A DNA stretch of 64,000 bases from an uncultured Lachnospiraceae bacterium (GTDB lineage Bacteria > Bacillota > Clostridia > Lachnospirales > Lachnospiraceae), in the NCBI GenBank assembly GCA_902788555.1, contig CADAKQ010000007.1:1-64000 (forward strand). The letters are read 5' to 3'. The notes under the pieces were generated by a model that was not told where the DNA came from, made no database searches, and saw nothing but the letters and a program-made list of their open reading frames with translations. Shown piece after piece: positions 38,109 through 46,936 of this stretch. Position 1 is the first letter of the stretch. Every line of letters begins with the position of its first letter. Made by a program: the position numbers and the translations under genes.

Positions 38109-39962
38109 CTATTGCTGTGAATAAAACAGGTTGTTTAGCTCAACAAGAGATTTGGCATCGGTTTTTATTCTTATATTGGAAAGATGACGCTGGACGGTAC
38201 GCAGGGTTATTCCCTGCATATCCGCCAGCTCTTTTTGTGTCTTTTCAGGATTTTCAAGAAAAACTCTTAAGGTCTCGGATTCTTTTTCCGACAGTGTATA
38301 CTCCTTTGCAAATTGTTTAACTTTATCGGAAAGCGAAGTGCTGTCTGTCTCGGCGGTGGCTTTTTTGCTCTCGACCGTGGCTACAGCTTCTTTAGCGGAA
38401 ATATCATCCTTTTCAATGGTTATATCAGCATTGTTAGCGGAAATATCAGCCTTTTTAATGGTTATATCAGCATTTTTATCTATAATATCAGTATCATTAA
38501 CCTCAATATCAGCATCATTTTCAAAAGAGGCATTTGCTGTGTCAGCATCTCCTTCCTCTTCAGGCATCTCATAATAAAGATGCTTAACCGCCTGAAAAGA
38601 ACTGCAACCGGTTTTATCACAGATATTTCCGAGATTTCGATACAGAACACTTCGTGACATATAAAGACTTTTAGCAAGCTCCGACATAGTACCGTCAAAG
38701 GAAAGAGCAGCAGTAAAAACATCCGTTTCCTTATCAGTCATACCAAAACGTCTGGAAAAATCCGAAGGAGATATGCGCCGTGATGAACTTGGCCTGTTAT
38801 TGCCAAAATCAAACATTCCCATAAATGCAAATAACATCATAATTATAATAATCGCCACAAGCTCAATTCCGATAATAATAATTAAAGAAAAATCTGATAT
38901 CGCGTGAGAAGTAAATATAAAAGAGAAAATACTGTCTATAATTCGACCGCTTACAGCTATAAAGGGCGCAAAGCGATGTCCGCGTGCCAGCTTGAACATC
39001 ATTAGTACAAAAAAGCTGTTGATAACACCGGCGACAATGTAGTAAATACAGGTATTTGCATATATTGATGAATCCTCACTCATCAAAACCGGATTCAATA
39101 TACCAAAAAGAACTATAGCACTTGTAACTACAGGGATATACTTCATATCCTTTATATCAGAGATAATTCCCATGATAATATAAGAAAAAATAATAAAAAG
39201 ACGAGGGGACTCGTAAACAAGCGCTTCGCCGTTATACATAAGTATAAGAAGCGGATAGGAGAGAAAATTACCTATAAATTCAAATGCAATAATTACGATA
39301 AGCATACCTATATATATAAACTTGAAATTCGTGCTTTTAGGCGGCCTGGAATTGATGACTTCTTCAGGCTCCGTATCTGACAGATAATTCACTATGCCTG
39401 ATAAATTCAAAAAGGCAGCGACAAATGCCATAAGAAGAATACTATACAATATAAGATTATCGTTTTTTATATAAGATTGCAGGTAATATTGCAATAATAT
39501 TGTGCAAGACATACTGACAATATATACACAGCCTGTATGTGACATATAGGAAAAGGCTCTGTACATAAGCTTATAATAATATACACATAAAGCGCCTATG
39601 ATAAATAACAGAATATACGAAGATGCAAGGAAAATATGTGCGTTGCCGGTCTTGAATAAAAACAGCATAAATAAAGGCATGATGAGCGTAATTACGCCCA
39701 TAAGACGGCTTAATCTATAAGGCGAAATATCCATGAGACTTAATAATAAACCAAATATTATAAGAGATGCAGCAAAGAAAAGCAGCAAAAGATTATTATA
39801 AAATATACTGTCCTTTTCATTGAAAAATTTGTTTATCAAGAAATAAAAGCTACTGCTTACTGAGGAATAGGTAAAATTATATATGAAAAATAAAACGGCA
39901 AGCAAAATATGTCTGCCAAATCTAATATTATTTATGGAAAATCGTTTGTAAGCTTTGTCCAT
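38109..39962 (-). CDS. 12-TM membrane regulator with two LuxR-like HTH domains
   Basis: A 617-aa protein. Residues 1-390 hold about 12 hydrophobic segments, like an MFS transporter. Residues 399-466 look like a weak LuxR-type helix-turn-helix (MTDKETDVFTAALSF, TMSELAKSLYMSRSVLYRNL). Residues 467-552 are an acidic linker with repeats of about 10 residues (NADITIKKAD, NADITIEKDD). Residues 553-617 are a second HTH (LSEKESETLRVFLEN, KTQKELADMQGITLRTVQRHL). Membrane-anchored LuxR regulators with an MFS-like N-terminus are known; the doubled HTH is unusual. It is divergent from the secreted protein gene. Confidence 0.75.
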   Translation of the reverse strand: MDKAYKRFSINNIRFGRHILLAVLFFIYNFTYSSVSSSFYFLINKFFNEKDSIFYNNLLLLFFAASLIIFGLLLSLMDISPYRLSRLMGVITLIMPLFMLFLFKTGNAHIFLASSYILLFIIGALCVYYYKLMYRAFSYMSHTGCVYIVSMSCTILLQYYLQSYIKNDNLILYSILLMAFVAAFLNLSGIVNYLSDTEPEEVINSRPPKSTNFKFIYIGMLIVIIAFEFIGNFLSYPLLILMYNGEALVYESPRLFIIFSYIIMGIISDIKDMKYIPVVTSAIVLFGILNPVLMSEDSSIYANTCIYYIVAGVINSFFVLMMFKLARGHRFAPFIAVSGRIIDSIFSFIFTSHAISDFSLIIIIGIELVAIIIIMMLFAFMGMFDFGNNRPSSSRRISPSDFSRRFGMTDKETDVFTAALSFDGTMSELAKSLYMSRSVLYRNLGNICDKTGCSSFQAVKHLYYEMPEEEGDADTANASFENDADIEVNDTDIIDKNADITIKKADISANNADITIEKDDISAKEAVATVESKKATAETDSTSLSDKVKQFAKEYTLSEKESETLRVFLENPEKTQKELADMQGITLRTVQRHLSNIRIKTDAKSLVELNNLFYSQQ

Positions 39963-40267
39963 AATACGACACCCTTCCTAATACCGTGCTTTAATCAGAT
40001 TTTTGCTGACTGATATGGATATTATAAAGCATTTTTTTATATTTGAAAAGATGCATTATAAAACAGATGTCGTAAATACGACAGCCAAATTATTCGAAAG
40101 AAACATATGTCAGCTTTAATATATTTCCATAATTTAATAAAATATCATCGTTATATATTGTGTGCGACACGGAATATTAAAGAGGGGGGTGTAGGTATAA
40201 ATTGATGTCGCTACACAGCAAAAGGTTAAATAATAAGAAGAATAATTAATAGGAAGGGAGACTATTT
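39963..40267. other. Divergent intergenic region between the regulator and the secreted protein
   Basis: This 305-nt AT-rich gap holds a minus-strand TATAAT (near 40055-40060), the palindrome at 40068-40083, and several further TGTCG/CGACA half-sites (near 39967, 40164 and 40206). It ends with the ribosome site AGGAAGGGAG before the ATG at 40268. I see no gene or RNA. Confidence 0.5.
40068..40083. promoter_or_regulatory. Inverted repeat TGTCGTA-AA-TACGACA, candidate operator
   Basis: Perfect 7-bp arms with a two-base centre, located where the -35 of the minus-strand regulator promoter would be. The position suggests autoregulation by the dual-HTH protein. Confidence 0.45.
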
Positions 40268-42265
40268 ATGAAGTTAAGAAAAAAGAAATCATTATTAAGC
40301 TTCGCATTGGCATTGGTGATGGCTTTAACATTTGTGCCGGGTGGAGCTATAAAGAGTTTGGCGGCGGATGTTATTGAATTAACCCAGGCTGATTTTGAAG
40401 AAGCTTATGAGGCAAATGGCACTCAAACATCAAAGTATATATCATATGAGTCAGGTGCAGAATATACAGGCTATATATTGAATGAAGGAAGAACATATAA
40501 ATTAATGGATGATGTTTTACTTGTAGATGTAGAAGAAGAATATCCTGAAAATGTGCAAATTTCTACGGCTGAGGATGCTACAATTGATTTGAATGGTCAT
40601 ACTTTGGCAGCAGAAATTGATTTTGGAGGTTCATCAAAGTCTGTAATTACAGGAAATGGTAAATTGACAAATGGGGGATTTTACACATCATTAACAATAT
40701 CTGATAATGCTGATGTAACTGTTGATAATACTACTATTGTATGTGGAATATCGGTTGGAACAGGAGAAGAAGGAAAAAAATCAAAGCTAACCTTTAATGA
40801 TGTTACATTTAAAGGAAGTATGTCAGTAAGCTCAGGAACTGTAATTATTGATAAAAGTATTCTTGATGGAGAAAATTCAAGAGGATCTGCAAATATATAT
40901 GTATTCGGAAATTCAAGTATTGAAGTAAATGATGGAACATTTACATCTCCAGACACAGGTATAGAGTCTCTTGGAACAGGCAATACTATAACAATTAATA
41001 AAGGAAAGTTTACTGGTTATGATGGAATACGACTTAATAGTGATGACAAAGTTGTAATTGTATCAGGAACATTTATTAGTTCTAATGATAGTGAGACAGA
41101 AGGATTTGGAATTTCTATTACTGGAACTGAAGATACTAGTTTATTTGGTGGATTATTGGCAGATGGTTCTTCATATTCTCCTGAGTTAACGGCTTCTGTC
41201 CTTCCAAATGAAAATCTACCTTCTGTTCATTCTCAGAAAGAAATATCGGTGGTTAATGCCTCGGATGAACCTGCTGAATATACTGTAACATATGAGACAA
41301 ATGGCGGTAGTACTGTTAAAGCTGAGACTGTTGAAGAAGGTAAAACAGCTACAAAGCCGGCTGATCCTACAAAAGAAGGCTATAAATTTGATGGTTGGTA
41401 TGCAGATAAGGATTTAAAGACTGCATTTGATTTTACAACAGCAATAAATGAAGATACTACTGTTTATGCTAAGTGGACAGAAGATAAGAAGGAAGACACC
41501 AAGGAAGATGACAAGAAGGAAGACACCAAGGAAGATGACAAGAAGGAAGACACCAAGGAAGATGACAAGAAGGATGATACCAAGGTAGACGACAAGAAGG
41601 ATGATACCAAGGTAGATGACAAGAAGGATGATACCAAGGTAGATGACAAGAAGGACGATACCAAGGTAGACGACAAGAAGGAAGTTATACCTGATGTACC
41701 GGAGGATGCTGAGGAGTTTGCAACCTATGACGGACGTACCTTCTATGAGACAGAAGATGGTGATATAATTGTTACAAAGGCAAACGGCGAACGTGAGCAG
41801 GATGAATTTGTATGTGATGGTACTTATACATATTTTGTTCAGTTCGACGGAACTGTTATGAAGGACAGACTTTCATATCATCCGGATGGAGAACACGTAA
41901 TCTACTTTGATGAAGACGGACATGAGGTATTCAATGACTTTGCACATGTTAAGCGTTCAATAGCAGGAGAAGAGGTTGACGATTACTGCTTCTTCGATGT
42001 ATTCGGACATATGTATGTCGATGTAATCACATGGGATAAGACCGGTACGGTTCTTTACTATGCTAATCCATATGGAGTTATGGAGATGAATAAATGGTTC
42101 CAGTTCTCAGACACAGTAGTTTGGGGCGACGGAACACCTACAGAGGGTATCGCAGGCGGCTACGGATATGCTACGGAGAACGGTACACTTATGAGAGACC
42201 AGGCAACCTATGACTGGGAAGGAAAGCCTTGTTATATGCAGGGTAATGGTGTAGCGCTTTACTAA
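40268..42265 (+). CDS. Secreted surface protein: beta-helix-like, InlB repeat, charged repeats, wall-binding-like C-terminus
   Basis: Exported protein of 665 aa. A signal peptide (residues 1-35, cleavage near SLAA-D) leads to a beta-rich region (about 35-325) with many short turns (NGKLTNGG, ADVTVDNTTI, GTFTS), suggesting a right-handed parallel beta-helix. Residues 335-403 are an InlB/Flg_new repeat (VTYETNGGSTVKAETVEEG, GYKFDGWYADKDLKT, TTVYAKW). A Lys/Asp/Glu/Thr repeat linker follows (405-472). The C-terminal 190 residues carry YF/YDG patterns (YFVQFDGTVMKDRL, VIYFDEDGHEVF) like glucan/choline-binding repeats. A ligand is unknown. Confidence 0.8.
   Translation: MKLRKKKSLLSFALALVMALTFVPGGAIKSLAADVIELTQADFEEAYEANGTQTSKYISYESGAEYTGYILNEGRTYKLMDDVLLVDVEEEYPENVQISTAEDATIDLNGHTLAAEIDFGGSSKSVITGNGKLTNGGFYTSLTISDNADVTVDNTTIVCGISVGTGEEGKKSKLTFNDVTFKGSMSVSSGTVIIDKSILDGENSRGSANIYVFGNSSIEVNDGTFTSPDTGIESLGTGNTITINKGKFTGYDGIRLNSDDKVVIVSGTFISSNDSETEGFGISITGTEDTSLFGGLLADGSSYSPELTASVLPNENLPSVHSQKEISVVNASDEPAEYTVTYETNGGSTVKAETVEEGKTATKPADPTKEGYKFDGWYADKDLKTAFDFTTAINEDTTVYAKWTEDKKEDTKEDDKKEDTKEDDKKEDTKEDDKKDDTKVDDKKDDTKVDDKKDDTKVDDKKDDTKVDDKKEVIPDVPEDAEEFATYDGRTFYETEDGDIIVTKANGEREQDEFVCDGTYTYFVQFDGTVMKDRLSYHPDGEHVIYFDEDGHEVFNDFAHVKRSIAGEEVDDYCFFDVFGHMYVDVITWDKTGTVLYYANPYGVMEMNKWFQFSDTVVWGDGTPTEGIAGGYGYATENGTLMRDQATYDWEGKPCYMQGNGVALY
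41480..41683 (+). repeat. 27-bp tandem repeats coding a charged linker
   Basis: Seven 27-bp units plus a partial one encode [D/E]DKK[E/D]DTK[E/V]. The first three are ED/E versions and the next four DD/V versions, so two unit types expanded separately. The repeats are inside the secreted protein gene and keep its frame. Confidence 0.9.
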
Positions 42266-42313
42266 GCTTATATAGTCGGTTATATAGCTGGATATATAAT
42301 GCCTTAACAGGTA

Positions 42314-42357
42314 AAAAGTCCAAATTTTCGGACCGCAGTCCGAAAATTTGGACTTTT
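42314..42357 (+). terminator. Very strong intrinsic terminator
   Basis: A perfect 20-bp stem (42314-42333 with 42338-42357) around the loop CGCA, ending TTTTCTTTTT. It closes the secreted protein gene. Confidence 0.95.
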
Positions 42358-42456
42358 CTTTTTGTATTTCCATTAATTTTTGCGCAAAGATTACATTGGT
42401 TTTTTTGATTTAATTATGAATTGTAATGATGTTTTAATAATGGAGGTGATAAAATT

Positions 42457-42987
42457 ATGCCGGTTTATACCATTGTCATATTTGAAGATAGTCCAAAGGA
42501 ATTGAAAAATCATAAAGTGCATTATATACATAAATCGAAAACAGTATTTGATACGGGTGTTAAAATCAACCTACTCCAAAAATTTATATTTATATCCCTT
42601 GACAATTTCAAGTATATTTTGCAAAATAGGATTGAAACAGGAAAAGAAAATATGTCTGGAGATGATATTTTAAAGAACAGACTTGAAGAGTGGCTGATGT
42701 TTTTGAGTGTTGATGAACCGGAACTGATAGAGCTGCTTATAAGTCACAGACCTTATTTTGAAAAATTGTATGCGGATATATATAATATGTGTATAAACAC
42801 GGAAAGGCTGATGAATATGTATTCAAAGGAATTGGCACAGTTAGATTATAATACGGTTGTATATATGGTAGACGAGTTAAAGGCGGAGATAGATAACCAA
42901 AAGGCGGAGATAGATAACCAAAAGGCGGAGATAGAGAAAAAGAATGCCGAGATAGAACGATTAAAAAAGCTTCTTGACGAAAAATAA
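42457..42987 (+). CDS. C-terminal fragment of an Rpn/PD-(D/E)XK transposase-family protein, with its own ribosome site
   Basis: A 176-aa protein matching the C-terminal half of the Rpn-type 'PD-(D/E)XK nuclease family transposase' proteins: VYTIVIFEDSPKEL, VDEPELIELLI, YADIYNMCINTERLMNMYSK and LDYNTVVYMVDELKAEID. The N-terminal nuclease half is absent. No coding trace of it exists in the 99 nt back to the terminator. It nevertheless has a near-perfect ribosome site, GGAGGTGAT, before the ATG. A coiled-coil tail with heptads (KAEIDNQ twice, KAEIEKK, NAEIERL) ends it. It may be a relic, or a free antitoxin-like short Rpn form. Confidence 0.75.
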   Translation: MPVYTIVIFEDSPKELKNHKVHYIHKSKTVFDTGVKINLLQKFIFISLDNFKYILQNRIETGKENMSGDDILKNRLEEWLMFLSVDEPELIELLISHRPYFEKLYADIYNMCINTERLMNMYSKELAQLDYNTVVYMVDELKAEIDNQKAEIDNQKAEIEKKNAEIERLKKLLDEK

Positions 42988-43035
42988 AAATATGGCTTAG
43001 CAATAATTATGTGTTTTTATATTTTTCAAAATGAA

Positions 43036-43077
43036 AGCAGAAGGTATTTAGAATATATACCTTCTGTTTTTTCTTTT
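43036..43077 (+). terminator. Intrinsic terminator after the Rpn-type fragment
   Basis: CAGAAGGTAT (43038-43047) and ATACCTTCTG (43057-43066) form a perfect 10-bp stem followed by TTTTTTCTTTT. Confidence 0.85.
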
Positions 43078-43200
43078 AACATTCCTTTTTTTTATATGGA
43101 ATTTATATATAAAGTCTGTTAAAATAAGAATATCTGTTGTGAATAGAATTTATGGTCAAGAATTCTTTTGCGGATAGAATTAATAATAAGGAGAATTGTT

Positions 43201-44124
43201 ATGATAAATACACTTATAAAAAATATTCAGAAAAAAAATGCACCCATAGTTGTAGGTCTTGATCCGATGATGAATTATATTCCGGAGTATATTCAAAGGA
43301 ATGCCTTTGAGGAGTATGGAGAGACTTTAAAGGGAGCAGCTGAAGCTATATGGATTTATAATAAGGGGATAATAGACGCAACCTATGATTTGATTCCGGC
43401 GGTTAAGCCGCAGATTGCTATGTATGAGCAGTTTGGTATTGAGGGACTTGTGGCATTTCATAAGACCTGTGCTTATGCGAAGGAAAAGGGCTTGGTTGTA
43501 ATAGGTGATATAAAGCGTGGTGATATAGGTTCGACTTCGACGGCATATGCAGTTGGTCATCTGGGAAAGGTAAAGGTTGGTTCAAAGGCATATGCGGGCT
43601 TTGATGAAGATTTTGTAACGGTAAATCCTTATCTTGGTACGGATGGTGTAAAGCCTTTTGTAGATATATGTAAGGAAGAAAACAAGGGTATATTTGTTCT
43701 GGTTAAGACTTCGAACCCTTCGTCGGGAGAGTTTCAGGACAAGCTTGTCGATGGAAGACCTCTTTATGAGCTTGTTGCCGAAAAGGTTGTAGAGTGGGGC
43801 AATGAGTGTATGGGTGATAGATACAGCAATGTTGGCTGTGTTGTGGGAGCAACCTATCCGGAAATGGGAAAGGTGCTTCGTAAGCTTATGCCTAAGTCCT
43901 ATATTCTTGTTCCGGGCTATGGTGCTCAGGGTGGAAAGGCAGAGGATTTGGTTCATTACTTTAATGAAGACGGACTTGGAGCAATCGTTAATTCTTCAAG
44001 GGGAATTATAGCTGCCTATAAGCAGGATAAATATTCCTCCTTCGGAGAAGCAAATTATGCGGATGCAAGCCGTCAGGCAGTGGTTGATATGATAGCGGAT
44101 ATAAACGGAGCACTTGGAAGATAG
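43201..44124 (+). CDS. pyrF: Orotidine 5'-phosphate decarboxylase
   Basis: Last step of UMP synthesis. A 307-aa protein of the longer (type 2) bacterial family. PIVVGLDPMMNYIP is at the N-terminus, the catalytic Lys/Asp tetrad lies in VIGDIKRGDIGSTSTAYA, and the phosphate-binding end includes LVPGYGAQGG and IVNSSRGI. I start at the ATG at 43201 after AAGGAG; the longer frame from 43168 has no site. It heads the pyrF-pyrK-pyrD group. Confidence 0.94.
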   Translation: MINTLIKNIQKKNAPIVVGLDPMMNYIPEYIQRNAFEEYGETLKGAAEAIWIYNKGIIDATYDLIPAVKPQIAMYEQFGIEGLVAFHKTCAYAKEKGLVVIGDIKRGDIGSTSTAYAVGHLGKVKVGSKAYAGFDEDFVTVNPYLGTDGVKPFVDICKEENKGIFVLVKTSNPSSGEFQDKLVDGRPLYELVAEKVVEWGNECMGDRYSNVGCVVGATYPEMGKVLRKLMPKSYILVPGYGAQGGKAEDLVHYFNEDGLGAIVNSSRGIIAAYKQDKYSSFGEANYADASRQAVVDMIADINGALGR

Positions 44125-44207
44125 ACAGGTAAATGTGGAAGTCATATATTTACAATATGTATATATGAAGCTTTGTGACAAATATATAAAAAAGGAGAAG
44201 CGGGGAT

Positions 44208-44972
44208 ATGGATAAAATAAAGTTGACTGCAAAGGTTATAAGGCAGGATGAGATTGCTTATGAAATTTATTCGCTTTTGCTTTCGGCAAAGGAAATTGCA
44301 GATATAGCGAAGCCGGGACAGTTTGTCAATCTTTATTCGGCGGATAAAAGCAGACTTTTACCAAGACCGATAAGCATATGTGAGATAGACAAAAATGCAG
44401 GTACAATAAGACTTGTATATAGAGTTGTAGGAGATGGAACAAAAGAGTTTTCAGGTCTTACCTCAGATCATACTATCGAGGTTCTCGGACCTTTGGGAAA
44501 TGGGTTTAAGCCGGAAGGAAAAAGAGCAATAATCATAGGAGGCGGTATCGGAATTCCACCTATGCTTGAACTTTCAAAGCAGCTTGAATGTGAGAAGTCC
44601 ATAGTATTAGGCTTTAGAGATGAGGAATTTTTATCAGAAGAATTTACACCTTACGGAAAGGTTTATAAATCAAGCGATGCAGGAAATATAGGTGTTAAGG
44701 GCACTGTTATGGATGCCATAAAAGAATACGGAATAACAGGAGATATCATATATGCCTGTGGACCTATTCCTATGCTTCGTGCGATATCTGATTATGCACT
44801 TGCAAATAACATCACGGCACAGATTTCAATGGAAGAAAGGATGGCATGTGGAATAGGTGCATGTCTTGCATGTGTTTGCAAATCAAGTGCTGTAGATGAA
44901 CATTCAAAGGTTAATAATAAAAGGGTATGTAAGGAAGGTCCTGTATTTTATGCCGGGGAGGTGGAGTTTTAA
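44208..44972 (+). CDS. pyrK: Dihydroorotate dehydrogenase electron-transfer subunit
   Basis: Iron-sulfur flavoprotein of 254 aa that connects PyrD to NAD. FAD-binding RPISICEID with a GTKEFSGL segment is followed by the NAD-binding IIGGGIGIPPMLELSK and YACGPIPMLRA. The [2Fe-2S] cysteines lie in MACGIGACLACVCKS and RVCKEGPVF. AAGGAGAAG precedes the ATG. The stop overlaps the pyrD start by one base (TAATG). Confidence 0.95.
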   Translation: MDKIKLTAKVIRQDEIAYEIYSLLLSAKEIADIAKPGQFVNLYSADKSRLLPRPISICEIDKNAGTIRLVYRVVGDGTKEFSGLTSDHTIEVLGPLGNGFKPEGKRAIIIGGGIGIPPMLELSKQLECEKSIVLGFRDEEFLSEEFTPYGKVYKSSDAGNIGVKGTVMDAIKEYGITGDIIYACGPIPMLRAISDYALANNITAQISMEERMACGIGACLACVCKSSAVDEHSKVNNKRVCKEGPVFYAGEVEF

Positions 44973-45874
44973 TGAATACTAAGGTAAGTATAGCAGGAGT
45001 AGAATTAAAAAATCCGATAACTGTAGCCTCAGGTACCTTTGGCTCCGGTATGGAATACGGAGAATTTATAGATTTATCTAAGCTTGGAGCGGTTACGACA
45101 AAGGGCGTGGCAAATATACCTTGGCCGGGTAATCCTACACCACGTATTGCCGAAACCTATGGCGGTATGATGAATGCGATAGGACTTCAAAATCCCGGCA
45201 TAGATACATTTTGTGAAAGAGATATACCTTTTCTTAAAACAAAGGATACGAAGATTATCGTAAATGTATGTGGAAAAAGTGAAGGAGATTATGTAGAGGT
45301 AGTAGAAAGACTTGGTGATGAACCGGTTGATTTACTTGAGATAAATGTTTCCTGTCCCAATGTTAAAGAGGGTGGAATAGCCTTTGGTCAGAATCCTAAG
45401 GCACTTTTCGATATAACTAAAGCTGTGAAGGCTAAGGCAAAACAGCCGATAATTATGAAACTCAGTCCGAACGTTACGGATATTACCGAGATGGCGAAAG
45501 CGGCTGAGGCTGCAGGCTCGGATGCACTTTCTCTTATCAATACTCTTACAGGTATGAAGATAGATGTTAAAAAGAGGACTTTTGCGGTTGCCAATAAGAC
45601 AGCAGGTGTTTCGGGACCGGCGATTAAACCGATAGCGGTTCGCATGGTATATCAGGTGGCGAATGCAGTAAAGCTTCCCATCATCGGTATGGGTGGAATT
45701 TCCACGGCTGAGGATGCTCTTGAATTTATAATGGCAGGTGCTACGGCGGTAGCTGTTGGAACTGCCAATTTCCGTAATCCTTATGTGACGACGGAAATTA
45801 TAAAGGGAATAGAAGAGTATATGATAGCAGGTAAGATTGAGGATATCAATGAATTAATCGGATGTGTGAAGTAG
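44972..45874 (+). CDS. pyrD: Dihydroorotate dehydrogenase catalytic subunit (class 1B)
   Basis: Oxidises dihydroorotate to orotate; works with PyrK and NAD. The 300-aa TIM barrel has NPITVASGTFGSG, GGMMNAIGLQNPG, the catalytic Cys in INVSCPNVKEGG, IMKLSPNVTD and FMN-phosphate loops IIGMGGIST and VAVGTANF. GGGGAGGTGG lies within the end of pyrK. This type suits anaerobes because it does not need quinones. Confidence 0.95.
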   Translation: MNTKVSIAGVELKNPITVASGTFGSGMEYGEFIDLSKLGAVTTKGVANIPWPGNPTPRIAETYGGMMNAIGLQNPGIDTFCERDIPFLKTKDTKIIVNVCGKSEGDYVEVVERLGDEPVDLLEINVSCPNVKEGGIAFGQNPKALFDITKAVKAKAKQPIIMKLSPNVTDITEMAKAAEAAGSDALSLINTLTGMKIDVKKRTFAVANKTAGVSGPAIKPIAVRMVYQVANAVKLPIIGMGGISTAEDALEFIMAGATAVAVGTANFRNPYVTTEIIKGIEEYMIAGKIEDINELIGCVK

Positions 45875-45933
45875 GCAGACCACATAACGAAGGGATGTTT
45901 AAAAATATATTAATTGCTTAGGGTAGTTAAATT

Positions 45934-46263
45934 ATGTCTATATTTAATAAGAAGAAAAAATATTATTTTTCAGATGACTCCATAGCCTCTGATACCATAA
46001 TTGCATTTATTCTTGGAGGGGTTTCCTTTATAGCTGAGATTATCGGGATAATATCCTCGATAAGAACCAAAGGAAATGTTTCGGAATTTATCGGAGTTTT
46101 ATATGCATGTGCGATTTTGCTTTCCGTCTGTGGCGTGGCATTTGCGTGGTTTGGATTTGGTGCAGAGGAAGGCGGAGTTAAGAGTAAGCGATGGTCGATA
46201 TCTCTCAACATTTTTACATTGCTTGTGCCTTTATTTATGATTGGATTATATTTTTTTGTATAA
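45934..46263 (+). CDS. Small membrane protein (DUF6142-like)
   Basis: A 109-aa protein with a basic N-terminus (NKKKKYYFSDDS) and three hydrophobic segments (about residues 20-42, 53-74, 86-109). Helix 2 ends in FAWFGFGAEEGG, between helices. It resembles short clostridial membrane proteins of the DUF6142 type, of unknown role; that name is from memory. The ribosome site is weak (GGGTAG). It lies between pyrD and the HD hydrolase gene. Confidence 0.6.
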   Translation: MSIFNKKKKYYFSDDSIASDTIIAFILGGVSFIAEIIGIISSIRTKGNVSEFIGVLYACAILLSVCGVAFAWFGFGAEEGGVKSKRWSISLNIFTLLVPLFMIGLYFFV

Positions 46264-46282
46264 TAAAAGGAAAGATTTTCAC

Positions 46283-46873
46283 ATGGATGAACGATTAAAA
46301 AAACAACTTGATTTTTTGCTTGAAATCGACAAATCAAAGGAAGTAGGAAGACAGACCTATCTTGCGGACGGAACCAGAAAGGAAAATGATGCTGAACATA
46401 GTTGGCATCTTGCGCTTATGGCTATACTTCTTTCAGAGTATGCAAACTCTGATATAGATGTTTTAAAAACGGTTACAATGGTACTTATACATGATTTGGT
46501 TGAAATCGATGCAGGTGATACCTATGCTTATGATGTGGAAGGAAATAAGACTAAACGGGAAAGAGAAATAAAGGCTGCGGACAGGATATTTAATCTTTTA
46601 CCTAAGGATCAGGCAGACAAGATGAGAGCCGTTTGGGAGGAATTTGAAAGAGGTGACACACCTGAATCACAGTTTGCGGCAGCTCTTGATAAGACACAGC
46701 CGGTTATATTAACGGACAAGCAAGGCGGAAAATCATGGTTGGAACATGGCGTAAAGAAAAGTCAGATAGCAAAAAGAACGGCGTCGGTCTCCTTAGGTTC
46801 GAAAGTGCTTGGAGATTTTGTTGATGATGCTGTGGAAAGAAATGTCAAAAAGGGGTTACTTAAAGACGAATAA
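46283..46873 (+). CDS. HD-domain hydrolase (YfbR/HDDC2-like)
   Basis: Metal-dependent phosphohydrolase of 196 aa. The metal site is read as His-Trp-His in NDAEHSWHLALMA, the HD pair in VLIHDLVEIDAGDTYAYD and a later Asp in LDKTQPVI. This pattern is that of the YfbR/HDDC2 group, which removes phosphate from deoxynucleoside 5'-monophosphates or related compounds. Start 46283 follows AAAGGAAAG; the longer frame from 46241 lies in the previous gene. Its location next to pyrimidine genes fits nucleotide metabolism. Confidence 0.85.
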   Translation: MDERLKKQLDFLLEIDKSKEVGRQTYLADGTRKENDAEHSWHLALMAILLSEYANSDIDVLKTVTMVLIHDLVEIDAGDTYAYDVEGNKTKREREIKAADRIFNLLPKDQADKMRAVWEEFERGDTPESQFAAALDKTQPVILTDKQGGKSWLEHGVKKSQIAKRTASVSLGSKVLGDFVDDAVERNVKKGLLKDE

Positions 46874-46936
46874 AAAAATGCGTTTTTGCGGTGAAAATAT
46901 ATAGTATATTAAAACAATGCAGGGAGATTTTTAATA

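Noticed and set aside
41464-41676. Ser/Leu-rich repeat frame on the minus strand.
   Set aside because: Antisense of the charged linker in the secreted protein.
41480-41683. Regular 27-bp repeats as a CRISPR array.
   Set aside because: No spacers: units are contiguous, in frame and code for a Lys/Asp/Glu linker. No cas genes.
42358-42456. A frameshifted N-terminal nuclease half for the Rpn-type fragment.
   Set aside because: Only 99 nt separate the upstream terminator from the start, and no nuclease motif appears in any frame.
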